Below are positions 1 through 10,398 of a stretch of 64,000 nucleotides of DNA, one piece after another. The position numbers and the translations under genes were made by a program. Source of the stretch: Antedon mediterranea (taxonomy: Eukaryota; Echinodermata; Crinoidea; Comatulida; Antedonidae); contig NC_092677.1 of the NCBI RefSeq assembly GCF_964355755.1, positions 7,321,001 to 7,385,000 of the forward strand. The letters are read 5' to 3'. Below the pieces are notes generated by a model. It saw only the letters and a list, made by a program, of their open reading frames with translations, made no database searches and had not been told where the DNA came from. Position 1 is the stretch's first letter; each line of letters starts with the position of its first letter.

Positions 1-71
1 GAAATATTAATTTACCACAATATGTAAATATTAATGTATTAGTATCAACTAAAAGAAAACAATGGTCTTAC

Positions 72-1634
72 TTTATGGCATGCAAAATTTGTATCATCTA
101 ATTCTAGCGCCCTCTTGCTGTACTCCAAGGCTTCATATGTTAGTCTCTTACTAGTTTCAGGATCAGTGTGTGAGTGTTGGGCTACATCTCTTGATGCTCT
201 AGCTAGTCTCCATAGCAGCAATGGGTTTTCAGTGTCTTTGAACTCCCCAAGATACTTATATAACTTGTGTATTTCATGATTATGGTACAGCTCGTCTGCC
301 TCTTTAACAGCTACATCCTCTGGGCTTGTCGCATTATCTTCAGCCATCTTCTCTTCTGCAATTAAAATATATCTTTATAGCATTGTGATGATTAATTTGA
401 TGGTCATTAATTAGTGCAATGTTGCAGTCCTCTAAAGGGCATTGAATTTTAGGTGAATTTGAAAACTTCTAAAGATGTATTGTCCCCCAAAAACATCAAA
501 AATGAAGATTAATAAAATAAGATTTTGTAGTTTTAATAAAGTTAATCACTTCCATAGAGAAAAAAAAAGAAAACAAATTTCGCTTATAATATTAAGACAA
601 AATAAACAGTTAAATACAACTAAAACCCCATTGGATGGCAGCCAATTTGACTTTCTTTTTAATTTAGTCAGTTAGATCAAATTTTTGATAAAGTGAATGT
701 CTATTGTGTGACATATTCAACAAAAGAATGTTTTAAAAATATTTTTTTTCAGGGGGACAATATAGCTTTAATAAAAGTAATAGCACTTACCTGGTTCAGT
801 GCTCGACCAGAAACTGAAAGCCCTGCCACCAAGTGCAGCAGTTACAACACCAGTTCCAACAAACCTAAACTTTGAACGGTTTATTATTAATCTTGCATGG
901 CGATCAATCTATAAAAAGAAGTATACAATAATTATTTGTATTTAATTGTTATAGTACTATTATTAGGACTTACTATTAAATACTATACTAAGCCTAGCTA
1001 GCCTACAGCTAGTACTTTGTCTGACTGAAAGTAATATAGTATTATTGGGCCCGGTACTAAATAAAATTTTAATTAAATTCACAAATAATTTACAAACGAT
1101 ACAATAGAAATGGTGTGCACCTGTCTGATAATACACTGTTTTGTATTGAATGAATTATTTATGTTAATATTATTATTAAATATTAATATAAAATTAATAC
1201 AGTACAGTAATTTATTCTTTAGAATATTTCTTCAGTAGCTCGATAGTATTCTAGGTGTATGCTTACATTTAAAGACTAGTAATTATTATTAATTTGTAGG
1301 CATAGCTTCAGCTTCTGTTGAATGCACATTTGGTACGAAATGTCCAATTATTAATCCTAATGTTAAAAGCAAGCGGTTAAACCCCGTTACACTTTTATAG
1401 CCTAGGCCTAGCCTACGAACGAAACAGTATTTTTTATTTTACACACGTAATTTAGTCTGTAATAACATTGCTTACCTGTTTCAAGTATATAATAAATTGT
1501 TTATAAGTAGTAAACCTGTTTGATCTAATACGCAACAATACAGGAAATTGGCGAAAATGATTCATCACTGCTCGAGCTCGAACACTCATCGACATCATGA
1601 ATGATGGTGGTTTTGGTTTGTTGTTTTGCTGCAT
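72..1634 (-). CDS. RMDN1: Regulator of microtubule dynamics protein 1-like, 5' exons (partial)
   Basis: Three coding exons are visible: 1476-1634, 791-908 and 72-355. They join in frame (donors CAG/GTAAGC, CCAG/GTAAGT, AAA/GTAAGA; phases 0 and 1) and give 187 residues; the rest of the gene lies left of the window. Exon 1 encodes a basic, serine/arginine-rich N-terminus that could be a mitochondrial presequence. Exon 2 holds a hydrophobic glycine/alanine stretch. Exon 3 carries the family signature: an acidic lead, then LYKYLGEFKD, LLWRLARASRDVAQ and YEALEYSKRALELD, which begin the TPR-like helical domain. RMDN (FAM82) proteins associate with microtubules; RMDN1 is reported at mitochondria and spindle (family knowledge). 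The start is the first ATG of the exon 1 reading frame; downstream methionines in the MMSMS stretch are alternatives. Assignment to RMDN1 rather than RMDN2/3 is less certain than the family. Confidence 0.85.
478..762. mobile_element. MITE-like element, TATTGTCCCCC inverted ends (copy 1)
   Basis: A 285-bp block in an RMDN1 intron begins TATTGTCCCCC and ends with the exact reverse complement, GGGGGACAATA (11-bp perfect inverted repeat). A second copy lies at 25043-25281 and shares internal segments, for example the stretch around GTAGTTTTAATAAA and the TTTTTTTCAGGGGGACAAT end. It has no coding capacity, so it would be a non-autonomous DNA element moved by a transposase encoded elsewhere (inference). 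Confidence 0.7.
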
Positions 1635-2669
1635 GCTGTTGCTGCATGCTTTGCATGAATTTGATTTGAGCGCGCTGCGCGGTCGAAAGATTTATTAATA
1701 TTAAAGTAGTGGCCGGAGGATCGGAAAACAAAAAGTGACAGGAGGGTGTGTGGAATTGAAAAAAAATATATATTTTAATAATAATAAAAAAAAACTGGGT
1801 AAGAAATAAAGAATGCAAAAACGTATTTTTATAATCTTTATTTTTAAAAACATGACAAAAATCAAGATGTTCGAATAAATACGGTAATTTAAAATGAATA
1901 AAACAAGATCTGAGACTGTACAACAACCCACTCAACCTCTATTTAAAAATGGATATGCCATCGTTACCAATGATTTTCAATCATGGGTTAAGCTTTACTC
2001 CTTGGTGGTTCAATACAAATGTATCATCATATTTTTCTTGCTGCAGAAATAATTGTTATATATTTTGATGAAGATAATGAAGCGTAACCTCTAAATCATA
2101 AAGAAGCAAATATTTCCATTGAGATCATATTTAATTAGGGGCCCTGGTTTAGCCAGTGAGCACGTACAGTAGCTGTTAGTGTTACGGCACTGCCCATATT
2201 TAAAAAATGAGCAGTGCACTGAACATTTTTTAAGACAATATTCAGAAAACTAGTGTTGAACTTATCTCCGAGGACTTAAACAGTATGACCACATTATACA
2301 GGTATAATTCACAGGTAAGTTCAACGTTTATCTTCACCTTCACTAAAAACGAAAATTTGATTTCAAAAATATTTTGGGAAGGAGAGGAATTTTTTCAATT
2401 TTATAATTCACAAAGCAATTTAGTGGGTTTAGGAAGGACAGGGCTTAAAAAGGCAGGCATGTAACCAGGGTTTATTAAATGGGAGAGTGCTAAACTAATT
2501 AATAGTGGTTTCAAATCAAAAAGTGGTTTACAATTTAATTTTAGCTGTCAAAAAAAGGAGTGTGCACCACTAGTACTTTCCTGTGATAGAATGATCTGCC
2601 CCTGAAAGATGACTTTAAAAAAAATCCCTTTGTAAACTTGGGTCTTAACTTCTGCCAGGAAATTACTCA
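1635..2669. other. Intergenic, RMDN1 to F-box gene
   Basis: AT-rich spacer with no supported gene. Open frames here are low-complexity A/T-rich translations. A minus-strand AATAAA (plus-strand TTTATT at 2470-2475) about 195 bp past the F-box stop codon is a plausible poly(A) signal for that gene. Confidence 0.5.
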
Positions 2670-3953
2670 TCAATAAATAATAGATGAATGGGTGTGTATT
2701 GAACAAAAACATGCTTTGTTTAATTCCTGCAACAGACCTTCATATGGAAGACTACATTTCCATGTTGGTAGAAGTTTTAAATCATTTATCATCTTCAAAA
2801 GAGGCGCACCTCTTCTTAACACTTCAAGCAAGCATTTTACATTGAGTGATTCACACCAAATAATTGGTCCAATATAAAACTTAAAGTCTTTAAAGACTTC
2901 CAACTTTGGCAAATCGACTTCCGACAGGTAAAATCCCATACACTCTTGAATGTCCAGATACTTCAGTGACTTTGATGCAACTTTGAAATTGTGATCTTTT
3001 AGCTGTATGGGTATCGAAACTTCAATTGTTAGTTTTTCTAAATGATGCAATCCTTGTAGTAAAACTGCAAGTTCTTTCTGTTCCATACCACGTAGAGCCC
3101 AGTATCGTGTCAATTTCAATTCTCTCAAACACTCAAATTGTACAATGCAATCAACAGACGCCATGGACCAGTCAAATGGGCTGAATATAGAGATCATATG
3201 TGGAGATGTCTGATGAAGAATTGTAAGAAACTGTTGAAAACATAGTGTCCTTTCTTGCTTTAAATTTGGACGTGGCTTTTTATTAAACCAAGCTGTGGCT
3301 CTAACATACTCCTTACAAAAGACTGTATGTGACCAATCACAGTCAAGGATTCTTAATCCAACAGAATTTGTTTCTTTCAACCATTTTTCTAACAACTTCA
3401 ACCAAATTCCTTCTTTCTCAATGATGTCAAACTTGAATTTTATGTATCGTAAACACGCTTTGCGACTGATTAGACTATAAATGTAGTCGTAAGACATTTC
3501 CTCTAAAAGGCCATTCAATAAATCCTCTGTTCCAAATTTCTGCTGGGGGCACAAATTTTGGAACATAAATTTGGGTGCAGGAATTTGAGTAAAATCAGCT
3601 TTTTTCCACAGACACGATGATCGAATGACCTTGGCCCATGCCACACACACGGTAGCTACTTGACATTTTTCAATATCATTCAAAAATCGAAATACATTTA
3701 ATTGACAGATTACAGGCAGATTGTTAAACTGAAAGTATTCATCGTTTTTCTTCTTTTTTGGATTAACGCTATGACAATGAAGTTTGCGAGTAGTTTTCCT
3801 TTTTCTACAACTATGTTGTATTTGTAGTACTTCACAATCACTGTTCACACAAACACTACTATGTTCTACTTCCGACTTTGCCCGATTACTAATAGTACAG
3901 TAGGTAGTACGGTCACTACCCTGACAATTTCTGCTTCTGGATCGTAACTTCAT
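2670..3953 (-). CDS. Intronless F-box protein with LRR-like C-terminal half
   Basis: One uninterrupted frame of 427 codons starts at a true ATG. Residues about 1-70 are polar and contain basic clusters (RKRKTTRK near 50-57, PKKKKN near 65-70) that resemble nuclear localisation signals. Residues about 74-120 fit an F-box: NNLPVICQLNVFRFLND, then VATVCVAWAKVI and a CLWKKADF end, matching the usual LP...L..IF..L, C..V...W, LW pattern that binds Skp1. The rest has leucine-rich-repeat-like segments, such as LRELKLTRYWAL, LEKLTIEV and LKYLDIQECMGF. F-box proteins are substrate receptors of SCF ubiquitin ligases (family knowledge); the target cannot be read from sequence. I could not place it in a named FBXO or FBXL subfamily. 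The lack of introns, unlike its neighbours, may mean retroposition or intron loss. Confidence 0.8.
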   Translation of the reverse strand: MKLRSRSRNCQGSDRTTYCTISNRAKSEVEHSSVCVNSDCEVLQIQHSCRKRKTTRKLHCHSVNPKKKKNDEYFQFNNLPVICQLNVFRFLNDIEKCQVATVCVAWAKVIRSSCLWKKADFTQIPAPKFMFQNLCPQQKFGTEDLLNGLLEEMSYDYIYSLISRKACLRYIKFKFDIIEKEGIWLKLLEKWLKETNSVGLRILDCDWSHTVFCKEYVRATAWFNKKPRPNLKQERTLCFQQFLTILHQTSPHMISIFSPFDWSMASVDCIVQFECLRELKLTRYWALRGMEQKELAVLLQGLHHLEKLTIEVSIPIQLKDHNFKVASKSLKYLDIQECMGFYLSEVDLPKLEVFKDFKFYIGPIIWCESLNVKCLLEVLRRGAPLLKMINDLKLLPTWKCSLPYEGLLQELNKACFCSIHTHSSIIY

Positions 3954-4906
3954 TTTCTTTTATTTTTAATTCAGTTTGATTTGTGTAAAATGACAAACAT
4001 AGCATATTAGCAGTCCTTCATTTATTAAATCCTAGCCTCTAGGTGTACAGGACCATGCCTTGAGCCTAGTATAGTAGGTAGTAGTTTAGTTAGTTAGGCC
4101 TGCCTAAACTAGCCCCTAAAATCGCCGATTAGATATCATATAGGCTAGCTAGGCTAGGCCCAGGCAGGCTAGTCTACTCTACTAGATATATCGGCTGGCC
4201 TCCTTATCGGTGCGACATAGGCCTAGGTGCCTAGCCTATATAAAAATACATGAATAAATAGGCCTAGAGCCTAGCAGATCAACATCCCAGAAATTCTTCA
4301 CCATAAACCTTTAAATCGTTGATATCCGAAAAATGTAAGTCTTATTATACCATATAGGCCTAGACCTTAGGCAGCCCCGTTGTCGACCGAGTCTCTAACT
4401 GACCACCTCCCCAGCCGGCCAGAGTAATTATTGTAGAGCTCCGATAATCGCGCGGTGCGCGGCAGATGACAGATGAGGGCAGCACACACAGTGTATGGAG
4501 CGCCAATTATGCATTTACGATTGTGTCGTGAGCAAATTAATCTGTTTGTATTCAGCATACTGGGTTGTTTATTCACACGTAGTTAATTCAAAGGAAATTA
4601 ATTAAAAGCCTCGAGAATTTTAGTCACACGTTGTAGATAGTAAAATGTTTAATGAAGGGTAAATAACTACCAATGTAAATGCATAATTCACATTGTAGCT
4701 AGGCATGAGAGTGAAGTAAAATAAATAATTTAAAATAAAAAGAGGGCAACTACAAAAAGCAAGTTTCCTGCCACCAACGGCGGGTAGAATGATTCTTACT
4801 CTTTCTTTTTATTTTATTTTAAATAATCCAATCACATCTTTGTTAACACAGTTAATAAATGTGGATTATGTTATTAGGTAATTTGGAATCGTAACCAACT
4901 ATAGCA
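3954..4906. other. Divergent interval between F-box gene and lectin 1
   Basis: The two genes point away from each other, so this interval should contain both promoters. At 4020-4270 there is a dense run of CCTAGG/AGGCCT/CTAG words, far richer than the surrounding DNA. No open frame longer than about 70 codons looks like protein. Confidence 0.45.
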
Positions 4907-6210
4907 ATGTTGCGGATATGTATTTCTGTTGCTGTTGTTATTTGCTGTATTAGTGGTAAGGGAAAAAATACTTTATTAAGAACTAAAATCTGTACAATTA
5001 TAATCAATGAAGTTTGGAAGCATTTTTTGCATTCGGATTAAACACAAAAAGCATCACATACGGTATAATTGAACCGTCAAAATGAAGATATTAAGTATAC
5101 TCATGGCTGTTTATATAGATAGTGTTAGGATGATTAGACTTAGTGTTTTATTGGGCTTGGGGCTTGTCTATAGTGTTTTCTTGTAAATCATGGAGCTAAT
5201 AATTAGCTCCATGCCTATGCATTGCTATCTCTATAGGCCTATGGCATATTTTCTTCCAACATCTTGTGATTTTTTCTTTGGAAACATGAAACGATTATAG
5301 CTTCTTTTTTTGTCACAGGTTGTAACATATTCACCTATAAATCATCAATATACTTGATGCATGTTTATAACGAATCTGACCCAGAAACGGTCTTACCTAA
5401 CAGAAAAGAGGCCGAAGAAATTTGCACATCTTCAAGTGGTCAACTTGCGAGCCTCACTACAGAGCAAGAATTGAAAACTGTTTACAGCTTTCTGACGACC
5501 TTTTGTCCAACAACGGGGGACGTGACGATAGGGTTGCAACGTCAGAGTGGGCTTGAGCGAAATGTTCGTCAAAACTGGATCTGGTCATCGGGAGAGCAAT
5601 ATACTGGAGATATCAACTGGGGAAATTCTGATCCTAATATAGATAATTCCAAAAATGCTTGTGTAAGATTGGTTGTGAAAAAGGGTAAACCACCTATGTT
5701 TCTAGACAATATATTCAACAGGAAAATACAGGCATTCATGTGCGAGAAACATGTAGGTAAGTATCTATATAGGCCCACGACAGTATTGAATTTACAGAAA
5801 ACACTCCATAAAGAAAATAATTTTCTATCTAAATGTCTATAATTGTCATTTCAATTCATAAAAGAGCATCATACATTTGATTTACTTCGATACCATACAT
5901 TAAGAAACAAGAACAAACACACAACGCAATCATTAATATGGTACCATGGATAGCCTCCTACAATGAAGCCTAATTTAACTTAGAAGAGGATCCTTTAATA
6001 TGACCTGCATGGGTAATGGTTAATAAAATGAATAAATGTTTATTTTAGTTTATGATGTATATCGATGTGTATATCTGCAGTTATTTATAAATATTACTTT
6101 CTTTTTCAGATGAGTTATATTCACCTTCAGGTACTCCATATTTTAGAAAAATGCAACTGTCTCATGGATGCCGTCGTCATGATTATGTGGAAAGGAGTGG
6201 TCAGTGCTAG
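4907..6210 (+). CDS. Secreted C-type lectin-like protein 1
   Basis: Exons 4907-4955, 5319-5756 and 6110-6210 join with both introns in phase 1 and give 195 residues. Exon 1 is a signal peptide (MLRICISVAVVICCISG). Exon 2 is a single C-type lectin-like domain: the EEIC...GQLASLTTEQEL helix region, then TIGLQRQSGLERN, NWIWSSGEQYTGDINW and a final AFMCEKH. The position that normally carries EPN or QPD reads DPN, and the WND ligand motif is degenerate (FLDNIF), so classic Ca-dependent sugar binding is uncertain. The usual inner disulfide partner near the C-terminus is missing although NAC is present. The spacing resembles layilin/chondrolectin domains, but no transmembrane segment follows. Exon 3 encodes a 33-residue tail with two cysteines, one of them the last residue. 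A role in innate recognition or in coelomic or body-wall secretions is inference only. Confidence 0.85.
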
Positions 6211-6417
6211 AGATGGAAATTCATTGCTTTCATCGTAACCATAAAATGTGACTAAAATACCATTTCGTCTATTACCATGGCACTCTTCTCTGCCAAGACC
6301 AGAAGGTCCACGCAAGATACAAGGTAGCCTATACAAGCCTACTCAATTATTTGACACACATTTCTAACATTGAAAAACACGATTTCAAGTAGGCCTAGTA
6401 TTATCTTTCGCAATGAT

Positions 6418-6582
6418 GTCAAACTGAAATTAACTAGTTTGACAAAAAAAGTGTGTGATGTGCCCCAAATATGGTAGTGATATTCCAAATAATATGTTAA
6501 TTATATGACATTATCATATCCAGATATGGGCACATCACATATGTTGTGTCATTTTTACTTTGATGGTGTAGACAGAGCTTTA
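6418..6582. mobile_element. MITE-like element family A, copy 1
   Basis: Shares the internal words GTTTGACAAAAAAAGTG, ATATGGTAGTGATAT and ATGGGCACATCACAT, and the right terminus GATGGTGTAGACAGAGCTTT, with copies at 14886-15009, 41364-41515, 55776-55949 and 57296-57374. The left terminus is worn. Confidence 0.65.
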
Positions 6583-7415
6583 AACAGGATAGTTAATAAC
6601 CCCATTTTAATTAGTGCCTGTGCCATTTTTTTTATTAGAGAACAGGCTGCAGTGGAAGTGCTTAGTAAATCGGCTTGGCTACCTAATGAAATCTTCTATC
6701 ATCACCGTTTACGTAGAGGCCTTTTTTATTATAGAGATTCCCCTATTGCCGTAAATTATCTTTTTGTGTCTGTCTAGTTTTGTTTTATGTATAGTCTAGG
6801 ATTAGGACATGTAATTAAACCAAAAGAGAGAAACGCTTTAATAATATGCGCTATTTTTAGAACATGGTTGCTTATTGATCTGCAGGTAAGATATCATGGC
6901 AGTTCATAAAGTGCAATTTCAATCAATTCTTATTCATTAATTGTTCTTTTTTTACACAATATTGTGGTAGGCATGTCGACTCCTCACCTCCTTCTCTGAT
7001 CAATATGTTGCCTTATCTATTTTGATTTTTGTAAGGTAATACATGCATTTATTATGAAGTGGTTGATTTGTTCAATAATAAGTTGTTACAATACCTTATT
7101 GTACCTGAATAATAAATAATATATAAATAAATGCCTTGATACAACCTTACGCCAGGTCAACAGGTAACGAATTTCTAATGAACAATCTAACAATCATTTA
7201 TCTATTGTTTGTCCTTGCTTTATTTCTTTAACATATTACTTTTATTTGTTAGTAACACGAGAGGCATTTGGGAATAATTTCTGAAAAAATGGTGGGTGCA
7301 TGTACGTGTGGTTTATGGTCAATATCCACAACCCCTCCCCCCCCCCCCACCCCACTCTACACACTCAACCCCAAGGAGGTCAAATTCCTATTCTTTTTGT
7401 ATAACATAATTGTTT

Positions 7416-7800
7416 TAAAGCTCAGGTACATGAATGCATGAATTGTAAACATAATATCTGGTTAATTGTACATAAATCAAATATTTGTAATAGAAATCAA
7501 GACGAAAAACCATTAATTTCCCTTAAAATGGTCAAATACAAAATTTGGCAAGATTTTGCTATAAAAACCAGGAAGACTTTATTTCAATAGTTAGGGTAGT
7601 TGAACCTAATGTAATAACAAGTCTGGTGACTCCCTAGAAGGTGAAAAAGATGGTGGATATACGGTGGATAATTTTTGCTAGCATGAAATAAAACTCTGAA
7701 GTTGAATAAAAATACCAGAAACGTAAATTTCAAGTTACATTACCTAAATTTAGTCATATATGATTTTTTACCACATTGTTTATTTTTCCTATTTTAAGAG
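7416..7800. repeat. Dispersed 380-bp repeat, copy 1
   Basis: Closely matches 56238-56636 in the same orientation, sharing AAAGCTCAGGTAC, CATAATATCTGGTTAATTG, GTCTGGTGACTCCCTAGAAG and AACTCTGAAGTTGAATAAAA. It is non-coding and no terminal inverted repeat is apparent. Confidence 0.75.
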
Positions 7801-8451
7801 AGGCATTTAAAACAATTTCCACCTCAACCCTAAGGAGGTAAAGGCCTCTGTTTGCAGCTTTCTAAGATAAATGTTAATAAATGTCGGTAACAATTTGAAA
7901 ATATCTTACAAAGTTAAAAAATGTATGAGTTTTGCCTTTACGATTGATAAATACAACATTCTTCTCCGTCAAAGAATAATGCCAGAGAATATACGGTTTC
8001 TTTGATAAACGTGACGACACAGCATGGTGAATGATGTGTTAGAGGTGTTGTTGTATTTATTCATCCTTTCTTAATGGTACTGTATATATTAAAATCATCT
8101 TCAAAGTCCCTATAATTATGATAGATTCTTACATAATTTACAACAATGAATTACAAATTACAATAAAATAGGGGACAATCCCCAAGTACTCATGATTCAA
8201 TTATCGTCGTTTGACTTTTCTTATTAAATTTAATAAAGTACTAATTGTCTATCAGTTGACGAATCAAAACCGTACGACACAAACCTTCACCATAAGTCAG
8301 TCATTGGCTTTTTGTTAATATGATGAACCAGAAAGTATTTATTAATTAATAGCAATTATAATGAATTCTGTAGTCTATTTCTATTTAATAATTGTTGTTG
8401 CTATTTATAATGTCGTTTGGATTTCTATATCTCAAGACCTCAAGTGTAACG

Positions 8452-9479
8452 ATGTTTCGGATAATTATTGTTGCCATATTTTTACACGGTGTTTACATAG
8501 CAACTCATAGTAAGTATTTAATAGATCATACTTCATATTAAGGCCTACGACTGGCCATACTATATGTTTTGTTTCTGAATACATTATGTTGCACTTTTAT
8601 ATTTTAAAATAGGCCTAAACTTAAAGTGCAACATAAAGGTAAAACACGTCTCCGAATGTATGCCTCTTTAGACAGTGGAGTGTAACTTAGGCCTACAACA
8701 TTCTCATCAAGCAGAGTGACAAACAGTTTGTTTTATTTAAGGTTGCAACTTATTTACGTTCAATACGTCGATTTACTCAATTCATGTTCACAAAGAATCT
8801 GAGTCACCAGACGTCAGACCAACCCAATTACAGGCCGAGAAAATATGCATGTCGTCAGGCGGTCAACTTGTGAGTCTCACTACAGAACAAGAGTTGAAAG
8901 CTGTTTACAATTTTCTGAAGAACTTTTGCCCAATAATGTCGTACACAGTAGGGTTGTCACGTCAGAGTGGACTTGAGCGAAATGTTAGTCAAAACTGGGT
9001 CTGGTCATCAGGAGAGCAACATACTGGAGAGATCAACTGGGGGTTTACAGACCCAAATGTCGATAATTCTGAAACAGCCTTTGCTCGGTTATTTGTGGAA
9101 GAGGGTAATGTTGGCCTACCTATCTTCCTCGAAAATCCCGAAGAAGCTAAAGCAAATGGTTACATATGCGAGAAGCATAATGTAGGCAAGTTTGATTCAA
9201 CTTGAGATTAGATCAGATTTATAGCGAACGTAATTATTATATAACCCATTAAAATAAAGGGGACAACATTAAAATGTCCCATTATGTCTCGTAATTTGGC
9301 CGTTAGTGTATACTGCTATGATTCGTTTAGAAAAGTTTTTAGAGATTTGTTTTAAAGTTTTAATTTTCTTAATTTCAGACGAGTTATATTCGCCTTCAGG
9401 TATTCCATATTTTAGAAAAATGCAACTGTCTCCAAGATGCCGTCATCATGATTATGTGAAAAGAAGTGGTCAGTGCTAG
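8452..9479 (+). CDS. Secreted C-type lectin-like protein 2 (GC-AG intron)
   Basis: Exons 8452-8509, 8742-9185 and 9379-9479 give 200 residues, again with both introns in phase 1. Exon 1 encodes a hydrophobic signal peptide (MFRIIIVAIFLHGVYIATH). An in-frame ATG 14 codons upstream exists, but alignment with lectin 1 favours 8452. The lectin domain parallels lectin 1: EKICMSSGGQLVSLTTEQEL, TVGLSRQSGLERN, WVWSSGEQHTGEINW, DPN, GYICEKH. The NAC cysteine of lectin 1 is TAF here, so the inner disulfide is absent. The second intron begins GC rather than GT (GTAG/GCAAGT) with an otherwise ideal donor, and its acceptor TTTCAG restores the frame. Exon 3 is nearly the same as that of lectin 1, including the terminal SGQC, which suggests recent duplication or gene conversion. 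Function as for lectin 1: secreted, ligand unknown. Confidence 0.84.
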
Positions 9480-10398
9480 AGATTGACAATTGTGTTGTTT
9501 AATTAAATGTATAATATGAGACTCAGTTAATACTAGTTAAGACAAAATGTATGTGCCAGCACTGCAGGCTTACTATTAAAACACACTTTATAGTCTCCAC
9601 TTCGTACGAGAATCGGATGAAACACATATTTCATGAGGCCCTAAACAACACTTCCAGATGCGATTCGAAGCAATAGTTGTAGGTCTAAGCTGTGCGGATT
9701 TTAGCCTATTTTCATCGTTACAAAGGCATCGTCTGTAGGCCTACATTATAGATGATGAAGTAGAACTCAAGATAAGACAACGCCAATGTTATCTCTTTTC
9801 GTTCATTATTACATTATACCTATACTATGTGGGAACATCGATGATGTTAGCATTATGTTCAGAATACATCATACATTTATGCTACTCCCCCCACTCCCTC
9901 CTTTGTACAATCATTATTAAATTATACATATTATTTTGGAGAAATTGAATTAGTACAACTTCAGCATTACGCTGAATACTCATAAATTTAGACAATGGCA
10001 TTGCTACTCTTCTTTTTTGTACAATCATTAAATTATACGTAGGTATAGTCATCAGGAAAATTGTCATCATTGTAGAATGACAATTGAATAATATTTCAAC
10101 ATTGTGCGGAATGTGTATACAATCGTTAGTATAAAAACACCATTGTTTCTCTCAGGTATTCATTAAATTACTACTGTACGTATATTGCTTTGAGAAAATT
10201 GACATTATTGTGGAATGCGACAATTTAATAATTACTTCTGTCCATCAATTTATATCAATTACGTTCATATTGTTATTCAACGAATCAAGCCATTAATAAA
10301 TGAACCGGACTTTTTCGTTTGTAATAAAAAACAATGCACTATACTCTGAAAAAGTTAATTCATCTGCAACGTTTGTATGAATGACAGTTACCGTAGCT
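9480..10398. other. Spacer between lectin 2 and lectin 3
   Basis: No gene or recognisable mobile element. It is AT-rich and contains short imperfect direct repeats (TTGTACAATCATTA and ATTAAATTATAC words near 9902-10040). Confidence 0.4.

Larger units (their letters stand above)
6211..8451. other. Spacer between lectin 1 and lectin 2
   Basis: No gene seen. It holds a copy of the CTCTGTCTACACTATCAAAC-type element (6418-6582), a C-rich run near 7328-7350 and one copy of a 380-bp dispersed repeat (about 7416-7800). The 90-codon open frame at 6505-6777 overlaps the element and is rejected. Confidence 0.5.

Noticed and set aside
1525-1935. 136-codon minus-strand frame over RMDN1 exon 1
   Set aside because: Different frame from the exon that splices correctly to the rest of RMDN1; mostly low-complexity sequence.
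6505-6777. 90-codon plus-strand open frame after lectin 1
   Set aside because: Overlaps the MITE family A copy and has no upstream splice or signal features.
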